A stretch of DNA of 64,000 bases from Larimichthys crocea (Eukaryota > Chordata > Actinopteri > Sciaenidae): NCBI RefSeq assembly GCF_000972845.2, contig NC_040016.1:19246098-19310097 (forward strand). The letters are read 5' to 3'. Under the pieces are notes generated by a model, which was given only the letters and a program-made list of their open reading frames with translations, was not told the origin of the DNA and searched no databases. Shown one piece after another: positions 1 to 25,900 of this stretch (the first letter of the stretch is position 1; every line of letters begins with the position of its first letter). The position numbers and the translations under genes were made by a program.

Positions 1-1948
1 GCTAGCAACTACCACGCAAGAGGTGAGGTGTGTGAATGTGTGTGTATAAGTGTGTGTGTATAAGTGTGCAGGTGTGTGTTTCTATGTGTAGTTATTGGTA
101 AGTGAAACATCTGTTCGGTCCCTAGCAGACATCTGTTGAAGCCTCAAGTCTGATCTGATATATGCTTCAAGTGTCACGCCGGGTGAGAGGCTCTGTACCC
201 TCAGCCCTCTGTTCATGCACACACACACACACACATACATATATTTAAATATGTCATAAAAGAAATAATTTCAAGATAAAATTATGCTAAATGTTCATAG
301 CAGGTTTCAAGTCAAAGCTTGTAAAGTTGCTCTGATCACACAGTTTTATAAGAGGAGCAGACCCTCCCTCATTTATCCTGAGTCTCTAGTTATGTAAAAT
401 ACGGTAGAGCATGTTGTCTGAAGCATGCCGGCAGCCTGAGAGCTTCCCTTTTGAGTTTTGTTCTAAGATTCACTGAGGGGAAAAGAAAAGACAGTAAATG
501 TGTGAGTTAGTTCATTGTTCTTTTTTTATTTCTTTTCTTTTCTTTTTTAATCTACATTTCAGTTGAACACGGTGAGACAAAGGAAGGACGGTGACTCAGT
601 GGAGCGAACAGATGGATCCAAGCCTACATGGAAGGTCTTCCTGGCTGTGTGATTGTTTTTCTGCTCTGTGCTTCATCTTACGTCTGCCTGTAGTATCCGT
701 CTGTCTGTCTGTCTTTGTCTCTTAGTTCGGACTTTCTTTCACATACGCACGCACACAGTTATCGGAGCTAAATGTAGCATGAATCCCCCCCTTTCACCTT
801 TCTGGTAGTTCGGATAACATTAAAGCTCTCGCTCTCTATTCAAGCACTGTCTTCTATGGTTTGAGGCCGGCCCTGAAACAAGCACACATTATGTAACTGT
901 GTCTGGGTCCGTCCACAGGGAGTAACAAACCTGCCTGCGATTAAACAGCACAGCCTGTTTGTATCTCAGATGGAAATCGCCTTCCACTGTACCGGTCTGG
1001 GCAGATGAGGATGAGCAGTACAAGATCCAATTACTTTGGCTCATATTACTCTGGCTTAAGGATAGAGGAGAGCCAAAAAGAAGTGTCAGTACACAGAAGT
1101 TTTATTTAAAGGAATAATTAAATGTGAAAATCAATAAGTTGCCATGAAAAGGGGATGAGAGCAAGAAGACTGTATCAAAGCACAGCCACAGACAGAAAAG
1201 ATGAAGCGACTATTTCTAGAGAGCATTAGGAGGGACGAGTGTAGCCTAGATGTGCAAGCACACGCTTTGCCAGGACTTTTATCCATGAAAGCCGCTGCCC
1301 TGCTGACACTCACTGCCCCCGGATGTTACAACCAGCACTCCTTAGGGGATATTTTTAATTTAAAACACCATAAAACTATCATGACCGCATGTATGTTTTC
1401 AGCAGGAACCCTAAACCAAGACTATCTCAGAGCCATGTCATTTCTAAACGCTACACATCGTCAGTCAGATGGGGCTATTTTCCAAAGTCCATGGGAGTAG
1501 ATCTAATGAGTTTATACGGCTAAACCGGAGTCATGCACAATTGCACAAATCACCAGGTGTCTTATTATTATACGGATTCACACCCGTTAGACCTGTTTCC
1601 CCCCAGTGTTTATGTTTCTGTAAGGCGTTCACGAGGAGGCAAAATTGGAACATGAGGGAGTGGAGGGGGTCCCACTAACTTTGGCTGCCCACTGTGTTGC
1701 CTGTCTGAGTATGTGTCCCTGATGGTTCGTTTAATTAAGGCCCTGGAATTAACTGCACTCTGAGCTGAAAAGAGAAGAGAAACAACATCAAAACAGCCTA
1801 ATCTCATACAGCACACTCCTTTTTTATGTAGGCCATCCAACGATATCAGTTCTGCAACTCTCAATAGCCACAGCATGCAAATGTGTCTCTGAAATACATT
1901 TTGTGTGAGTCTATATAGATCCATTAATTGTGTGTGTCCACCCTACAG
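1..1948 (+). other. ppfia4: ppfia4 intron 5' of the first visible exon
   Basis: Ends in the acceptor CCCTACAG at 1948. TG/CA-rich near 30-80 and 218-236. I found no recognisable liprin exon here. A 9-nt CAG/TTGAACACG/gtgaga arrangement near 553-573 could be a microexon but cannot be supported. Confidence 0.6.
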
Positions 1949-14408
<12,460 letters not shown>

Positions 14409-14992
14409 CTTCTCTCTGCTTACTAACAGGAGCGCTAATGCTGACAGGTAAGCTGACAGATCACTACCTGAAACTGCTGAACTTACAGGTCAGTGCGCTT
14501 TTAACCAGCATTGTCCAGCTGTGTGGCATGAGGAAGACATGTGGCACTAACTTTGCAGATGCGAGGTAATGTATTGATATGTGTATCTGGCTGATTTGAA
14601 GCCTTGTAGCTCGTGAATTATGTGTAAAAATGATGCTTGAAGTGACACACCCACACAGAGTTTTAGCGACTTATGAAAATTATCCATTTAGTTTTTCAGT
14701 TTCAGAGACAGATATTTTTCTCAGAAGTTGGTTGAGACCAAAAAAGAGTCAAAAAGTAGAGTGAGTATTGGACTTCATCCACAAAAACGAATGCAAATCG
14801 ACACTTTCGTTGAACAGTTTCAATAGTGTATGAATGTTATTGTCAAGAAATCCCATGAAAAGACGGAAACCAACAATAAATTCAGCTATTCAACACATTG
14901 AACACTGACATTAAAACACATATATAAGCCATATCCTTAGTGACATGTTCCTTTGTTTTTATGAACATGAGCATTTTATTTTAATTGTCAAT

Positions 14993-15036
<44 letters not shown>

Positions 15037-17305
15037 GGCCCAAAATACGAATGCACAATGCGTATAAATCCACAACAGAAAATAGTCACTCCTGTAACTG
15101 TTTTAAGAAATTATTATATTTTTTATGGAGGTGAAACTATATATCATAGACTATATATTTGCAACCTGTTTTTACATCTTCAGTCATAATCAGACCGTGT
15201 AGGGAAGTTGATTATTGTTAATTGTGACATTTTCATGGAAATTGTTGATAATTGGAAAAATATTTCAAACACAGTGCTACTCGAGTACTCGAGTCCGGTC
15301 TCTCTCCGGTCTTGGACTCATTGGTATTTGCACTCTTCTAGTTGGTCTCGACCAACTTTTCTCCTTCAGAACAGTGACATCTGTGCTGCTTAACAGATGC
15401 CTGTTATTTGTTTGTATTTGTATTTTCCGTTGGCAGCCCAGGAGACACCAGGAACCATAATTCATTTTCATAATTTATTTTTATTTCTGCTGTTCACACA
15501 GTAGACAGTGGAGAGATGGGGGGGGGGAGAGATGTCTGTGAGTTTAAAATAGTTTAATAAATAAGTCCGTGTCATGAAGGGGACCTATTGTTAGGCCATA
15601 ATAAAAAAGACTCAAAGGTGGTTGTGATTACAGTCGTGTCATTTCAATATCTGCTCGAGATATACAATTTAAGACAAATAAGTAGTCGACACGAAACTCT
15701 CTCTCTCTTACTCTCTTCCAGTGCATTCTCATTACCTATACGGACACATGCTTGCGGCCTTTTGAGAGTGATATGCCAAATCTGGAGAGGGAGTCCTGGG
15801 TGCCACTTGGGGGGTCTACGCCCCTTTGTTGTCCAGCCTCACCTCCCACCTTTCATCTCTCACTCCTCCTTCGGACACGTGCAATACAGAGGCCAACTCT
15901 GACCTTTGAACTCTTGAGAGTGCTCATTGGCTGCGCTCGCTGCTGTAAAAGGAGACTCATCCCTGTCTCTCCCAGTTTACCCCAGTGCTCCCAGTAGCCT
16001 TGTTGTTGTGGTGTTGTGCTCCTGCTCCCTTGGTCTCAAAGCTGTGGGTTCTTGTCCTGGTTCTAATCTCTCAACATGGCCAAGCCCAAACCAATCTTCC
16101 CGTGTCGTCACATCCCTGGGCACCATAAAAGTTGGTTAATGTGAAAAAAAAAAAAAACATATTTGAAGGCACGGTGGCAAGTCGTTGGTTTGGATTTGGG
16201 AGTGATGAATACTTGTATAAATGGCAGATCCCACTGCACATTGCCCCTCTACCGGTTATGCAAGGTATTACTCATTTATCGTCTCTGTACATAAAATGGA
16301 TGACTTATGTTTTTTATATAAATATTATATATATGGAAATAATATAACATCATTTCGGTATGAAACCCAATGCCCTGTATTCGATAGTGATGTTCTCTCT
16401 CTCTCTCTTTCTCTTTCTTTCTCTTTCTCTCGGTGTCGGACTTTTGTGTGTCTTTGCTGTATGCGGTAAGTGTGTGAATCGTTAGTGGGAGTGTCTCACT
16501 AAGGAGGGGGTGTGTTTCTACGAGGACTCTTCACAGGTTCATGGGTCCAATTTCAGACTTCTCTTTTTGCCTCTTCTCCTCTTCTTCCCTTCCTTCCTCC
16601 TCCTCCTCTTGACACTAGTAGCTGTTACCTTCGCCTCTCCGCCTCCAGTATGACACTATGTAGCTAGAAAGAGAGAATCTTTTAATATGTGGAGTGAGTT
16701 GTGTGTGTGTGTGTGTGTGCGCCTGAGTGAGCAAATGAGTCTCTCTGCTCAAAGACTTGTTGAGAGGTTGCGTGTGAAAAGGCCGACCCCAGCCATGTGA
16801 CCATGACGTTTTTCTTTTTCTGTGGATGGGTAGTGTGAACACCGTAGCTCCTCTCTGTTGATTCCTTACTTTCTCTCAAATCAAAACTGTAAACTGCTGT
16901 CAACATCAGCCAATAGATACAACACGTTAAAAAAAAGTGACGGACCCGGTCTTGATCGAACACCTCCCATTTAGTTGCCATGGAGAGTGCCAGCGAGCAG
17001 TCAGTACTCTTGGCTGACCAACTCCTCATCCAATGAGAACACAGCATATGAACCAGTGAAGTGCTGAATGGGTGTACAATCTTTTTTTTTTTTTAATTAT
17101 TATTATTATTTTAATTATTATTTTTTATTTTACAGTTTTTCCAAGGTGTCTAAAAGGTGTAATGTGCTATGTGGCAGCTATGAGTACTGTGTCTTTATTC
17201 CAGGTGTGAAACAATGCTGACAAATCAAGATTTTATTATTTGGCTATTTAAAAAGTGAACTGTATTTATGACACTATATAGACATAAGTAAAGCTGTTTT
17301 TTAAA
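14409..17305 (+). other. ppfia4: ppfia4 3' UTR (inferred)
   Basis: About 2.9 kb downstream of the ppfia4 stop has no coding signal. It contains (CA)n/(TA)n at 14993-15037, a CT-rich run at 16397-16432, an A run near 16144 and a T run near 17082. The end is inferred from an AGTAAA hexamer at 17287-17292 followed by a GT-rich tract at 17310-17330. AGTAAA is a non-canonical signal, and earlier AATAAA motifs (for example near 14874) could give shorter transcripts. Confidence 0.45.
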
Positions 17306-17330
17306 GATTTGGATGTTGTGTTCCTTTTTG
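17287..17330 (+). terminator. ppfia4: Candidate ppfia4 polyadenylation signal
   Basis: AGTAAA at 17287-17292 is followed about 20 nt later by a T/G-rich downstream element. This is the last such pair before the converging myog transcript. Confidence 0.4.
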
Positions 17331-17389
17331 AGGTTATTGCAGTTGAAATATCAGGATAATCACTATTACACGATGTATTGAAAATGGTC

Positions 17390-17395
17390 TTTATT
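17390..17395 (-). terminator. myog: Candidate myog polyadenylation signal
   Basis: The minus strand reads GCAATAAAGACC, a canonical AATAAA about 735 nt downstream of the myog stop codon. Cleavage would fall near 17370, some 60-70 bp from the predicted ppfia4 end on the opposite strand. Confidence 0.6.
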
Positions 17396-18130
17396 GCAAG
17401 AATTGGACAGAAAATATCACTTTTCAGAACATCTACAAATACACAACAATCTTAGTTATAAAAGTCAAAAATAAGTTAGCAAAAAATAAAAAATAAAATG
17501 GCAAAACCACTCTGTAGAAAAAGGGAACGTATTTACATCACTAGCATTCATAACCAGTTTAAATTAAGCAGATCTTGGTCAAAACTGCCATGGTACATAT
17601 TGGCCCCACAAATAAACTCAATGTTTTGTTTTTTTTTAAGCATAAAAACACACAAAAAAAGAATGAGAGAAGGTCAGGGAAAGGTTTCGAAAAGAGGAAA
17701 AACTTAAATTAAGTAAGGAGAAAACCAGGCTTTATCATTTCTCTGTGGCTTTGTCAGACAGAGCCTAACAGAGATCCACTCTAGTAACTACGTGTTGGGC
17801 TCATGCAGTAAAGTCCTTGAATCTCTAGTTAGACTAAGCTCCCGTGGCTCTGACAGAAAGGTCTGGACCACGGGATAAGGCAGGGAATAAAGAGAATAAG
17901 GCCTCATTCGGGAACAGGAGGAATTCAGTTTGGCTGACAGACCCATTGATCAGCAGATTTACAATTCAAATAAATCACTCATAATTTAGTATAAGACACT
18001 CAGATCAGTAGAGCTAAAAAAAATAAATTAAATCAGAATTTAGGACAGTTTCTCAGCCTGCTTTGCCAATTACCATTTTCCTTTTTGTCTGTGGCTCTCT
18101 GTGCACCTATGGGTCCGCAATGTGGAGGCT
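17396..18130 (-). other. myog: myog 3' UTR
   Basis: AT-rich non-coding sequence between the myog TAG (18131-18133) and its AATAAA. No repeat or second ORF was recognised. Confidence 0.55.
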
Positions 18131-19610
18131 CTATTTGGGAATGTCCATCGGAAAGGCTACAGCTCCGTCCGCTGCAGTGATGCTGTCCACGATGGAGGTC
18201 AGGGCACGCATGTTCCCCTGCTCTGGAGAGTCAGCAGCACTCAGGAGATCTACAAAGAGACGCATTCAGTATCTGAGCGAGGGGTTCACTGATCTGTCTG
18301 TGCTGTCTAATGAGTCCGTGTGTGTGAACTGTACTCACCCTCGCTGCTGTAGCTCTGTGTGCACTGCTCGGGAGTGCTGCTCCACTCGGGGCTACTGCAG
18401 CAGGTGCTGCCCGAACTGGGCTCGCTTGACGATGACACCTGTTACCATGGAGATACACACACAGAAGTTGCTGTCAGTCACTCTGTGAAGTGCTGTGACA
18501 CGGCACACCCCGCCCCACACAGAGACACGGCATGCCACACACACACACACACACACACTGTCACACTCACCAGCAATGACCCCCCGTCAGAAGCAGACAT
18601 ACATAATTAACACTATCTCAACAAGAGACACCAGACTTGTCCATCGGAAAATAAAGCTCAACATGAAAGATCTTGTAACAAACCGTTTCACAGAGATATT
18701 TTGGCACCTGTTTCAGGTTCTTCGTATCGTCTCTTTGAACCTTCAGACAGACTAAAGCTTTTTATATTCTGGCACCTTACAGAAAAACTGGATCATAATG
18801 TTTAAAATCTCTTTAAATAATTGCAAGACAATGACAAAAAGAGTATTGTTCTGTGCCCTAATACATAAATTGCTACAGAAGCGTATCTATCCAATTGAAA
18901 CCTTAAGACTGAAGCAGACTTTTGGGTAAATCAGTTCATCAAAGTCAAACATTTTTCCAGTTTTTGTCTATCTAGTGTTTCTTTCTTTGCATCGCGTCTT
19001 TTCCCTGTTTGCCTTTTGGCTCTGTTCTCGGTATGTGACCTTCTACCTCTAATCATCCCTCTTCTGTCCTACTCACTCTGGGTTGGGTTGCGCTGGGTCG
19101 GTAGTGCAGTCCCTGCTGTCCAGTCTCAGTGTCCTGCTGGTTGAGGGAAGACACCAGGGCCTGCAGCCTTTCGATATACTGGATGGCACTCCGCAAGATC
19201 TCCACCTTGGGCAGCCTCTGGTTTGGGTTCATCAGGGTGCTCCTCTTCAGAGCATCAAAGGCCTCGTTCACCTTCTTCAGGCGCCTCTTCTCCCTCATTG
19301 TGGCCGCTCTCCGACGGTCCATGGTAACCGTCTTCCTTTTGCACAGCTTACAGGCCCAGGGAAGGCACTGGCCCGGGCAATGGGGCTCGGAGTGAGGCGA
19401 CAGGCTGGACGGGGAGGCTTTGTCCTCTGTTCCTGTCACCCCAACTCCAACACCCCCAGTCAGATTCCCACACAAGCCCATCATGGAGTTTCTATCCTGG
19501 TAGGCACCTTGGTCATATGCCCCAGGCAGGCGAGAGGGGAAGTAGCTGTCCCCTCCCTCGTAGAAGCGCTGGTCAGGGAAGAAGTAAGGGTTGGTCTCGA
19601 AAAGCTCCAT
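18131..19610 (-). CDS. myog: Myogenin, muscle bHLH transcription factor
   Basis: Class II bHLH activator that dimerises with E-proteins on CANNTG E-boxes and drives terminal muscle differentiation in the nucleus. Three exons: 19077-19610, 18339-18438 and 18131-18249, giving 250 residues, the normal myogenin length. The start is [10 protein letters not shown] at 19610, with A at -3 and G at +4. An upstream in-frame ATG at 19643 is rejected because myogenin begins MEL. The His/Cys-Trp motif [17 protein letters not shown] (residues 78-93) precedes the bHLH (about 98-150). The basic region carries the myogenic Ala-Thr pair ([20 protein letters not shown]). The C-terminal helix [20 protein letters not shown] marks myogenin within the MyoD family. 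Confidence 0.98.
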
Positions 19611-19774
19611 ACTGGACAACGCTGTGGTCTGAAAGGGGGACAAAGATTCCTGCTTCCCCTGGAACTGCTCTACTGTATGTGGTCTTCAGTCCTGCGCCTG
19701 GAAGCGTGTGTGTCAGAGTGTAGGTGTGTGTGGCTGTCTTGCTTTGGTTTGTGATGAGTGGAAGACGTGTGGAG

Positions 19775-19875
19775 AACAACTGGTGTGGAGCAACTGTAGG
19801 CTGGCATTTAAACCCCTCTGCCTGCTGCAGGATCACAGGGTTAAATTTAGCACGAGCCCCCAGAAACCTGACACG
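19775..19875 (-). promoter_or_regulatory. myog: myog core promoter: MEF3, MEF2-like, TATA and E-boxes
   Basis: On the minus strand, upstream of the ATG, the order is TCAGGTTTCTG at 19861-19871 (MEF3/Six site, exact to the TCAGGTTTC core), an A/T-rich CTAAATTTAA at 19841-19850 (a MEF2-like site matching YTAWWWWTAR), TTTAAAT at 19806-19812 (TATA-like), and two CAGTTG E-boxes at 19791-19796 and 19777-19782. The mouse Myog promoter uses the same arrangement of MEF3, MEF2, TATA and a proximal E-box. The start site is predicted near 19775-19780, giving a 5' UTR of roughly 170 nt. Confidence 0.7.
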
Positions 19876-19947
19876 ACGTTTAGCTGTTGCTGCACATCTA
19901 CACTTCACATCTCTGTTGGGCCTTGCTCTCTAGGGCTTTAAGGCCCA

Positions 19948-19949
<2 letters not shown>

Positions 19950-19980
<31 letters not shown>

Positions 19981-22900
19981 CCTCGTGTGTGTCTTAAGAG
20001 ACCAGGATATGATCAAGTTGCCGTGGAAATGGGAGAGATAACCTCAGATCAAAGATGTCCGTCTTGATGAGCTAATCCCAGACTTGCGTCCCCCCCTCCA
20101 TGACACCAAACGTAAAGTCCCCTGCCCTGCCATGGGGGGCGGAGGAGGGGAGTGGGCAGTAGGGACAGTCTGGAGACAGCTGTCACTTCGACCAGGAGCC
20201 AATGATACGCAATGACAACAAGTTGTTTGACTCTTAGTTTTGGATGGGAAGGAAATGAGGTCAGAGATTTGTTTACTGGATACTCGGTCACAGATAAACA
20301 CAACTACTTCTTGGGTTCAGAATGAGCGTTCAAACTTGATCGATACTAAATATGTAACAGCTCAGTTGATGTGCAAGCTCACGCCATTGTTGGGTCTTGG
20401 GTTTTTTTCAGCACATTCATTCCTCCTGACTTTCCCTCTGAGATGATTGCACAGAGTGAAGCAAGTGACCTTCTGGGAGCTAAACTAGTCAGACAGGCCC
20501 GTACAGGAACCGACATAGTACAGTAAGTCAAGAACCAAAGTTCACACTGGCTCCCGTTACTCTCGGAAATGAAGGGACAATAATCAGACGCTCACACTGA
20601 GGCATGGCCTTCGTTGTCCTGACCTCTTCCAGTCAGTCACAGCGTTAGCTCAGCCACCGGGTGTTAATCCTTCCAGGACATGTTTCACCTCGTAGCTCAC
20701 CGGCTAATTCTGACCGGCTTCCTCTAGCATGGACATAGAGCCAAAACACACACTTCTGAAGTGGCCTTGGATGACAGGCATAGTGTGGGATGTGTTATAT
20801 CACCATCATAGTTTTATCACAGTAATATACATATACGGCAGGAAATATAATACCCCAATATGTAATAATATGTGGAGAGGGGCATACGCTGCCAATTACA
20901 CATCAAGTTAAGAGAAATCTCACTGTGAAGCCCCAAACTGACCAAAGGCAGTAAAAGAGTCTGAAAATAGCATTACATAAATAAATACTATCTAAAATTG
21001 AGTGTAAAAAATAAAAAAATAAAGCTATTTATTTTCCTTTAATCTCTAATCAGTTGGTAAATAAATGAAAACTTCTGTGTGAATCATTCACCAGCTCATT
21101 TCCAACATTTCCAACCTTCTTTTTTTTAAAGATATTTATTTATATTGAAGTTTTTATATGTGTACCTTCACAAACAAGACACACAAAGGAACAGACATAC
21201 AAAATCAGAACCCCTCATCTACTCCCACCCTCAACCCTGGTACAGTACACTTAAGATAAATAAGACAATAGCATGAGTTCACCTTCGTTTACATCTAAAA
21301 GGCAAAAAAATAAAATAAAATACAATCAAATACTGCATGAGGTCCCAAATAGTCAAAATCCTAGAAGTAGACAAAGTAGTAATGGGGAGCAGGTTATATA
21401 CTGACATACTAGTTAAACCGATGTAGTGATGGTAGTAAGGACAAGGAAGAGCCTCACATCTTTTCAGACTTCTCTGGGTTTCTCCTCAAACTAATAAGAT
21501 TTTTTCAGGTGTGCTGTAGGATGTTAATTCATTTCCAACCTTCTTTACGCTAATACAGATAATGAGATCAACACAGGAGAGCTGAGAGGGTTGCATGAAA
21601 ACTGAACAGCCTTTTCTGCGAGCTACCGTGTACAGCTGTAGCATCACTAAGCTGTGCAATTAGAACATAAGTATGGAGGTATTAATACATGTTGGAAAAC
21701 GTATATCTTGATTCGTCTGAATTAGGCACAGGTGCGGCAGCTCGGCACCCACTGTTAACTAGTCCCTAGCTGTCATTTGATGTAGAGCACAGTGCTCTAT
21801 GTTTTTCTGTTCTTTGTGATACATACTTTCAGTCCTGTGAGTAATAACTTTCACTATCTTGGACTGATTTATCCAGCTCTCATGGCGTATTCTTTTTTCT
21901 TTTCCTAAGGGGATAGTTTACCAGCACGCCTGGACAGAACAGAGCGGCAGTCATTGTAATTAATTGCACTTGCCTTTTAGAGATCTCTAGTATCTTAATG
22001 ACTCTTAATTAGTGTTCGACTAAAGGCCTGTGCACAGGGAGCCTAAATCTATGTAGAAACACAATAAAAAGTGTATCAACGGGCAAGATGGCCATACAGC
22101 ATGTTGTCTGCTACAGGCGCCTAGTTAGACTGATTTACTCTTCTACTTATATTTACGTTCTCTTATGTGTTATTCCTGTACTTTACCTATTCATTCTTGA
22201 CTTATGTTCCCCAATTTCAGGGTTTGAACAATAAAGTTACAATTACATTCACACCTTGATTATGAATTTCTTGAAATCTGTTTCCTATCCCATTCAGTGT
22301 AAGATGAAATGACTCGTTGATACAAACAGAGGGGTTATCTCTGGGATGGGGGGCAGTGGTCTGGATTGTGGTTTAGTCCCGGGCTTTGGCTTTGGGTTTG
22401 GGGTTGAGGCAGAGTGCAGAGTCCAAGCTTGGCGCAGGGCTGCGGTGGGCTGTCAGGTTAGTCTGTGATGGATAGTCACTGATGGTGCGAGCGAGTACAA
22501 AGACGCCTGTGTTGCTCTCGGGGGTACAGCGGGGAGGGGGTCTGCAGTGTGTCAGAGTCACTCATAACCCTCTGTCATCTTAACCCATTGTCAGCAGAAC
22601 GAGAGAACTTGCGCGCGTGTGTTTTGTAGTTTCAGGCACACACTTGTGTCTTGTTTGAAGAATAAGTCCCCCTCTCAGCATTTTGAAGTGAACACTTGAG
22701 ATGCAGTAAACCAGTTGGTGATCGGGTGTTTATTTATTGTTTGCAGATACTGTATGTTCCATCATAAATTCAGTTTAGACTTAGGAAAAAATACAGATTA
22801 AATCAAATACTAAAGTGATAGATTGATCCAGCTGTATCTTTTTTTAAGCTGGTATTTTATATTGTAGCTGTTTGTACCCCCATGTAAGACGAAATAAAAT

Positions 22901-25900
22901 ACATTTTAATATCTATAATTACATTTGATTTTATTCTAATCTATTGATGTGACAAGTAAAGATTTCAGGGAAACCAAACAAATCGCAATAAACTGATAGA
23001 AAACTATAAATAACTGCAATTTATAACAGACAAATTATTTAATTATTAAATATTTATACTCATAATACATTTTGTATGTGTGCCACGTGTGTGTTTATGT
23101 GTGTGTGTGTGTGCATGTGTGCAAGCAGGGATTGCCCTGTCACTGGCAACACTGTTCCACTTCTCCTCAGTGACAAGCAGCAGCACATTGTCGGACAGCT
23201 GAAAGGAGGAGGATGGGGGGGAAGGGCGGGGGGATCAGTCCGCCTCACCCCAGGTTAGCCTCAAGATCACTGACCTGGAGAGCTGCCATCTGAGCGCAGT
23301 CGGGAAATCTCAGATATGTAAGAGGAGAGTAACATAACAGTCAAGTCGTGTTGATTAAAGGTGGATAAACAAGGACAAGTACAGACTATATTCAGCGAAA
23401 TATACTGTATGTGTTTGGTGACAGAGGTCCTTTATTTTCTTATGTTTCTTATTTCTCATATTTCTTTATTTCCATGACAGAACTATATAATTTGGTAGGT
23501 AAAACAAGAGCATTTGTTGTTGAAATCTTATTCATAAATTACTGACATAGATGTAAAAAAGAATATGTTAATATCTAAAAACCTCATTCATCATATTTGC
23601 CTGTGGACAAATGTTACATTTTTCTATGAAAAACTAATGAAAGGACTCTCTGGGTTATCTTAATATTAAATTAAGTGTCTTTAATTTTCACTCAGATTAA
23701 AACCAAATACATATTCCTCCTCAGATTAGTTTCCAATTAATTCATTCAGTTCGTTTCACAAAACGTTTTATAACTTCTTTTTTTTTTTACCTTAAAGATA
23801 CATTTTATAGAAATATCATGTCTTCGTTAATTGATGAAAAAAACATGGTCAACTTATAATCCGTTATCAAAACATTTAACTTTTAACAACTAACTTTTTA
23901 GAGGACGTACAGTTACGTTAAGGAAAAGTGAAGGATGCTGTGTGTTTCTGTTTTACTCTTGGTGTTCATCTTTCCGGTTGAAGTCTGGATTCATGAAACA
24001 ATGTTATGGACTGATAAAGTGCCTTCTGGAAAAAAATACATCATGGTCACCATAGTGACAGCAACAGATGCCCAAGTGTGTCGCCATGATAACTGCGAGT
24101 CCATTACTGATCCCTTCGATATCAGTTTTTCATACTGCACAATGCAGAGCGCTCTTCTTTCAGATTATGGTGATTTCATACTGACTACACGACATTAATA
24201 GTGAAAGATGACAAAGCAGTGTACTCCTCCTAGATGAACATCGACACAATGTGATGAAAGCACATCTATCTGCTCTGGAGCAAATGAATGGGAGCAGTCA
24301 GTGCTGATTACCACTCTGCTATGCCCCACTATTTCTGTTGAGTAATGAACCTTACATAAGCAGCAGTGCTGTCGCACTTGACTGATGTCTAAAGGTGATG
24401 TGACACTACTACGGCCCGACTAATCATTGGGAGAATACTCCCATTCATTCCCGTTCAGAATGAAGTACCCCCACCTGTGTTTTCACAGGGCTCCGGAGGC
24501 CCGGAGAAAGCTTTCTAAGTCAAGGGGGAAACAGTAGTTCTGTAGCCCGGCCATGCTGCTGCTCACTGGGGCTTTTATCGCACAGTAATCCCCTACAACA
24601 AACAGAATGGCCGGCATGTGCATACGCAGCTGTCGCAGTCTTAGTGCAAGTGGTGTCATGTTAAATCACAGGAATGGACTGAGCCCCTGAGCCATCCGCT
24701 GCCCTTCCCTTCACTGGCATGCCACTCACTGCAAGGCTCCAGCACACATGGACAAACAACCATACATACTCATACCTACATACATAACCCACTTCCCACT
24801 AACATACTTTGCAGCACATGGTAGCCGTAAAGCTATTCACTGTAAATAACCTGTGCTCCACTGATACAAAACAACAAGATTATTAACATGACATAATATT
24901 CCAATAATGCCAGAAGTCCGATAAGGCCAACAGCATCCATCTTTTTGAGACTGCCAGTTTCTGCTTAAGGCATCTGGCAGCATAAAGTTAGGCCCTCATA
25001 AAAATCTATCCGGTTTAATTTGAAGGCAATTTACACCTTGACATCGCCCAAGTGTAAACCACAATCAGCATAGCTCCTCTAGGAGACACGGCTGAATCCT
25101 GTCTGAGGTCTACAGGGCTTCAGAGTGTTGTGAGATCTGAGTGGACGGTTATGCGGAAACTATGCCCTGATCCCAGTCAGCCCAGTGGTTCAGTGTCATC
25201 TTGCATATCTTGGCCTCCTGCTGTGGCTACAAGGAAAGACAACGTCTATTATGTTTCTCCTCTAATCTCGTCTTAATGTGTCGCATCTCATTACCTCATT
25301 TCCTCTCCTGTTTCTACTTTTACTTTAAAATTCTCACTTTCTTTATGCCTTTTTCCATATTCCTATCTTTGTTTTTTCTCCGGCTCCAGTGACCTTCTCC
25401 CATGTCACCGGTGGGACAAATTTAGCGGCCTCGTTTCTGGAGCGACCAAATAGTCGGACACAACAGAAGTAAAGTGTGTGTGTGTGTGTGTGTATGGAGG
25501 TGAGAAAGAAAGGTCCTGGTCACACAGATACAGTTACAGATATCCAGACACAGAACCAAGAGAAAGGAAAGAAGGGTAAACAGGCCGAGGCTCGCCATCC
25601 TTGAGGTATGCCAAGGAAGGGCACAGGAATTGAGTGACGCAGAGTTATTGGGGTGTGTGTGTATTTATAAAGGATCTTCAAAAGTACAAGAACAAAAACA
25701 AAAAGATTAAAGTCAGCAGGAGCAATAAAACGATAAGTATGGGCGAAAATATGGGAGCAATGTTCAACACAGAGCTTTCATCCTAACTATTTTCTCTCTA
25801 GGAAGTATTGCGTACGCCATAGGGGATAAAGGGAGAATGTGTTAAGTTATTCTGGGATGTTGGGATGGAGGCGCTGTTGCCATGGAAACATGCAGATCCC

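Noticed and set aside
19083..19754. Plus-strand 223-codon ORF opposite myog
   Set aside because: Antisense shadow of the GC-rich myog exon 1.
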